A DNA stretch of 64,000 nt from Trichomonas vaginalis G3 (Eukaryota > Parabasalia > Trichomonadida > Trichomonadidae), in assembly GCF_026262505.1 (NCBI RefSeq), contig NC_067206.1, forward strand, positions 27,481,896-27,545,895, read 5' to 3'. Below, piece after piece: positions 60,814 through 64,000 of the stretch. A program made the translations under genes and the position numbers. Position 1 is the first letter of the stretch. Each line of letters starts with the position of its first letter. The notes below the pieces were generated by a model. It was not told where the DNA came from. It did not search any database and was given only the letters and a program-made list of their open reading frames with translations.

Positions 60814-61175
60814 CTAATGTCCGCCTAGTCTCTTACGTTTCCTTCTGAGTTCCATAGCATTCTTTAACTGGAGCTCATACATTCTATTTCTCCTCTGGTA
60901 GAAACATATTCCGGGTCAACTCCTGTGTTCGCGTCATCTGCATAGAGTTGTTTATATCCCACTTCAGGGTTTGTATAAAACTCTTTCCATCTCATATTTG
61001 CATACCATGGTGGCAAACCTAACGCAGCGTCATTTGACATGGCAGTTTGCATTTGTACATCTGTTGGCACTTGACCATAGTTTGCCATTGCAGTTTGTAT
61101 TCTAACTTCATTTGGAATATTCTCTGGGTTTGGTTGTCCAGGTTGCTGTGCATTCGCTAAGTTCTGTGCGTCCAT
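60814..61175 (-). pseudogene. MDAQ-type virion-like protein (C copy, slightly broken)
   Basis: Start MDAQNLANAQQPGQPNPENI, the two QTAM repeats, WYANMRWKEFYTNPEVGYKQ, and a basic end. Nearly identical to A and B. Slightly broken. Confidence 0.55.
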
Positions 61176-61198
61176 TTAATATTAGATAAAAATATCTC

Positions 61199-61330
61199 TT
61201 ACGAGTACATATGCTGAACATTTGCAGACATTGGTTCATCTTCATATTCTCTATATCTTTCTGCCACGTCAAATAAGTAAATGACACAATGGAAAAAACC
61301 TAAAACAAGTAGTCCTATTTCAAACCACAT
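61199..61330 (-). CDS. 43-residue membrane mini-protein (C copy)
   Basis: Same length and hydrophobic start as in A and B, overlapping the end of the methyltransferase gene by 16 bp. Confidence 0.6.
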   Translation of the reverse strand: MWFEIGLLVLGFFHCVIYLFDVAERYREYEDEPMSANVQHMYS

Positions 61331-62133
61331 TTACTTACCAATAAAATTTCTTTGTTATGACACTTTTTCCGGTTTATAGGACCTCTCTCATATTCTATCT
61401 TATCGTATCTAAAATCATACTCATGTATGTCCTCTAACCATCTCATGACACTTTCCAAACCACTTTTATCGGATGTAAAGTAAAAGCATGGATGGTTATG
61501 TAAAACGTCTAAAGTTTCTAAAGAGTCTCTCAAAGTCCAGTCTACTTGGTATTGAAAATCATATGTGTTATAGAACGGCGGGTCTACTATAAAGAAAACA
61601 TTTTCCTTGTTTTTATATTTTTCATACAACTCTGTCCAATGACATCTCACAAACTCTATACCCTCAGTATATTTTTCTATGTTCTCTTTGAAAACCTTTG
61701 TATAGTTAAGATATAAAACGTTTGACATAAGTGTTTCAATGTCATGAACTCTTATAGAACCACTATACAATAGTCTAGAAGATATACTATCCCGGTCAAT
61801 ATACTCTGCTTTTTTCAAAACCTCTCTGACAGTATTTTTCTTATCTAATGGTATACGTTCCATCTTACCTATAGGTATCTTTTCTTTTAACTCTTTCAAT
61901 ATTTTGTTTGTGTCTGGTATATGTTTGAGACGGTTCATATAGTTGTCGAAGTCATTGCATATAATCTTTGAGTTTGGGAATACGGTATGGCACAAATGAG
62001 ATATATAGAAACTTCCACCGAACAAGTCTACAAATGTTAGACCATTCGGTAGTTTCTTAAGTTCTCTCAATAGAATATCTTTACATCTACTCTTATTTCC
62101 AAAGAAGGGTAACGGTGGTTTTGTAAAATTCAT
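61315..62133 (-). CDS. D12-class DNA adenine N6-methyltransferase (C copy)
   Basis: Intact, 272 residues from MNFTKPPLPFFGNKSRCKDI; an upstream ATG would add 46 unlikely residues. It has the same motifs as the B copy: PFFGNKS, FVDLFGGS, ICNDFD and DPPF. A few substitutions (for example DRDS for DWDS, YDFQ for WDFQ) separate the copies. It lies 172 bp inside the right terminal repeat and reads inward. Preserved frames in both copies suggest the gene was functional until very recently. Confidence 0.85.
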   Translation of the reverse strand: MNFTKPPLPFFGNKSRCKDILLRELKKLPNGLTFVDLFGGSFYISHLCHTVFPNSKIICNDFDNYMNRLKHIPDTNKILKELKEKIPIGKMERIPLDKKNTVREVLKKAEYIDRDSISSRLLYSGSIRVHDIETLMSNVLYLNYTKVFKENIEKYTEGIEFVRCHWTELYEKYKNKENVFFIVDPPFYNTYDFQYQVDWTLRDSLETLDVLHNHPCFYFTSDKSGLESVMRWLEDIHEYDFRYDKIEYERGPINRKKCHNKEILLVSKCGLK

Positions 62134-62305
62134 TTTATATTTAATAAAAATGTTTTTTCCCTGAAAAGTGACAGAAAAGTGACAAAACATGAAAACTACT
62201 CGGTTAAGGTCTTGTCGGTTTTGTAAAATAACCGTCCTATCTTGTTTTAAAATGGAGAAAAGGCTTCTCAAAGTATACTTCTTGGAACGCCCGTAACTTT
62301 GAGAA

Positions 62306-62528
62306 GCGACGATAGACCCTTACTTGTCCGGACATAGTTCTACTATTTTGAGTCCTCTACAAACAAGTCAACAGCAACGACTTTCAAAAATTTTTAGGGC
62401 TAGAAGGCACGAAGTGCCTGGGAAGCCCCCAGACCCCAAAAAACCTCATTTTATACTTCATTGCATACTAAACATCTTCAGGGGCTAGAGGGGCGCAGCC
62501 CTGGAAGCCCCAATACCTTTTTTTTTTT
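62306..62528. repeat. Right terminal inverted repeat of Maverick C
   Basis: Inverse of 38201-38433, ending CTGGAAGCCCCAATACC plus a T-run. It carries the same two nested hairpins. Inside it the sequences of the two ends diverge at once. Confidence 0.9.
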
Positions 62529-62534
62529 TATAAA
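62529..62534. repeat. Candidate target duplication of Maverick C, right
   Basis: TATAAA next to the right end, matching 38195-38200. Confidence 0.6.
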
Positions 62535-62574
62535 GATGTAAATAAGAATACCTTCGCCAATCTAATTAAAATTG

Positions 62575-63826
62575 TTGTAAACAGAAATTCATCAAAAGTG
62601 ACACCTCAGAAAAGCTAAAATATTGAATTTTTGGAACTTTTGATAGAGCACGTTTTTAAATATTAATTAAAGTAAATGTATATTTTGTAAAGATTCTTTT
62701 TAATAAAAAAAATAAAATTTTGAAGAAGAACACAAAATCTTCTGAAAAATAATATCACATAAACTCATATTATTTTCTAATATATAACTATTTTATATAA
62801 AAATCAAATTCAATGATCTTAAAAGCGAAGGATAAACCTCAAAATTTACGAATATAATGAGTGGAAATATAATGCTTATCTATCATAAAACCATATGAAA
62901 TATCAATTTTTGCTTTACGCCTAATTTTTGACGACAATTAGCAAAAAATGTTAAATGTTAACACTCAGTCCATTTGAATATGAAAAATAAAATTGACTTT
63001 GATTAAATGTTTTTATTTATCATGCAATTCTTCTTGCGACCAAAGATTTGAATAAAAGTTCAAAAAATAAGATAGCTGAAAAAATAATATACGGTAGTGT
63101 TTACTAATAGATGAATAGTATATAAATTCTATTAAAATGGATTTGATCCAAAAAAATATATAAAATTTGATCATAAATAAAATCGTTTTAAATTACTTCT
63201 TCATTTAAATTATAACAATTATTTTTGGTTTTATATTTTTTTGGATCAAATCCATTTTAATAGAATTTATATACTATTCATCTATTAGTAAACACTACCG
63301 TATATTATTTTTAAGCTATCTTATTTTTTGAACTTTTATTCAAATCTTTGGTCGCAAGAAGAATTGCATGATAAATAAAAACATTTAATCAAAGTCAATT
63401 TTATTTTTCATATTCAAATGGACTGAGTGTTAACATTTAACATTTTTTGCTAATTGTCGTCAAAAATTAGGCGTAAAGCAAAAATTGATATTTCATATGG
63501 TTTTATGATAGATAAGCATTATATTTCCACTCATTATATTCGTAAATTTTGAGGTTTATCCTTCGCTTTTAAGATCATTGAATTTGATTTTTATATAAAA
63601 TAGTTATATATTAGAAAATAATATGAGTTTATGTGATATTATTTTTCAGAAGATTTCATTCTATATGCCTATGAAAAGTACTCTCAAAACTAACTTTTTC
63701 CTAATTATAATTAAATCTAGAATATTGTATTATGCTTAGTATTATTTCATTTTTCTCATTCAATTTAGAATTTACAAATGTCAAAAAATTGAGAGCTGTC
63801 ACTTTTGATGAATTTCTGTTTATTAC
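62575..63826. repeat. Large foldback-like inverted repeat
   Basis: Two arms of about 430 bp (62736 to about 63165 and about 63229 to 63655) are near-perfect inverse complements around a spacer of about 63 bp. Further out, a short pair (ACAGAAATTCATCAAAAGTG at 62581 and its complement near 63800) repeats the symmetry, separated by unpaired DNA of about 130-140 bp on each side. No coding sequence is seen. It could be a foldback element, a nonautonomous transposon with long ends, or a hairpin-type assembly artefact. Confidence 0.75.
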
Positions 63827-63827
63827 A

Positions 63828-64000
63828 ATATTGATGTCTATTTAATATATGAAAAAAAATATCAAAATGAAAATGAGATGGGAAATTTAACTATGTTCAC
63901 AATCTGACATATAAATTTCATATAACCATCTATATTTATACCTGAGTGTTTCATATATTCATCAATATTCTGAATAAAATGTAAAATTTTTATGAAGACA
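63828..64000. repeat. Third copy (R3) of the helicase-ankyrin spacer, running off the window
   Basis: From TATTGATGTCTATTTAATAT to the window end the sequence equals 18134-18306 and about 11498-11670. It starts abruptly next to the foldback repeat. The rest lies beyond the window, so it is unknown whether another ankyrin gene follows. Confidence 0.9.

Larger units (their letters stand above)
38201..62528. mobile_element. Maverick (Polinton) element C, both ends present, about 24.3 kb
   Basis: The ends are inverted repeats of about 225 bp (38201-38433, 62306-62528). The left arm carries a core-like protein, major-capsid-like protein, several small genes, a further virion protein, SF3 helicase and packaging ATPase. 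The middle is an accessory island with tandem repeats, KilA-N and GIY-YIG genes and hairpin arrays. The right arm is the block shared with A and B, with PolB and integrase. It is larger than the 15-20 kb usual for the family. It is broken at roughly ten places, mostly in the ATPase, accessory and fibre-integrase regions; many large genes are whole, so it is young. I did not recognise the adenain-type protease. Confidence 0.93.

Noticed and set aside
62529-64000. A protein gene in the long inverted repeat
   Set aside because: No frame of useful length, and composition is AT-rich without coding bias.
1-64000. tRNA, rRNA or other structured RNA genes
   Set aside because: No tRNA-like cloverleaf box A/B pair or rRNA sequence was noticed in either strand; small RNAs cannot be excluded by eye.

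Overview
The window looks like nuclear DNA of a trichomonad, most likely Trichomonas vaginalis. The evidence is very AT-rich intergenic DNA, intronless genes, ankyrin-repeat genes with a trichomonad-type N-terminal domain and a TCA-type initiator just upstream of the ATG, a mariner of the type common in that genome, and above all three Maverick (Polinton) elements. Two 100-N blocks (10573-10672, 26141-26240) are scaffold gaps of unknown true size.

Layout. 1-10572: Maverick A, cut by the window edge and the first gap, with a whole mariner (4294-5597) nested in it. 10673-26140: a host island holding a fragment and a longer copy of an ASCC3/Slh1-type helicase (second half of the family protein only), two ankyrin-repeat genes, and a large alpha-solenoid gene. 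The 5' part of one helicase-ankyrin unit (10673 to about 13060) is repeated almost exactly at 17308 to about 19695. 26241-32803: Maverick B, one end lost in the second gap. 32804-34800: AT-rich spacer. 34801-37914: a host coiled-coil gene. 38201-62528: Maverick C, with both terminal inverted repeats and a probable TATAAA target duplication. 62529-64000: AT-rich DNA with a large inverted repeat, then the start of a third copy of the helicase-ankyrin spacer.

The three Mavericks share a nearly identical block: PolB, integrase, a phage-type fibre protein, a penton-like protein, several small virion-like proteins and, in B and C, a D12-type DNA adenine methyltransferase beside the terminal repeat. 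Element C also carries a large core-like protein, a major-capsid-like protein, an SF3 helicase, an A32-type packaging ATPase and an accessory island with KilA-N and GIY-YIG/T5orf172 genes. A carries a very different capsid module next to the shared block, so these elements look modular.

The most unusual signals are in Maverick C: a 55-bp palindromic repeat family in both orientations, one copy in frame inside a KilA-N gene; an array of hairpin-bearing repeats (50740-51680); compound hairpins in the terminal repeats; and very short (16-18 bp) symmetrical spacers between divergent genes that look like bidirectional promoters. The fibre protein keeps its two ends but has a different shaft in each element.

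Broken frames cluster in multicopy DNA, while the two single-copy host genes are open over their whole visible or nearly whole visible length. Some of the apparent decay may therefore be unpolished long-read sequence and not biology.
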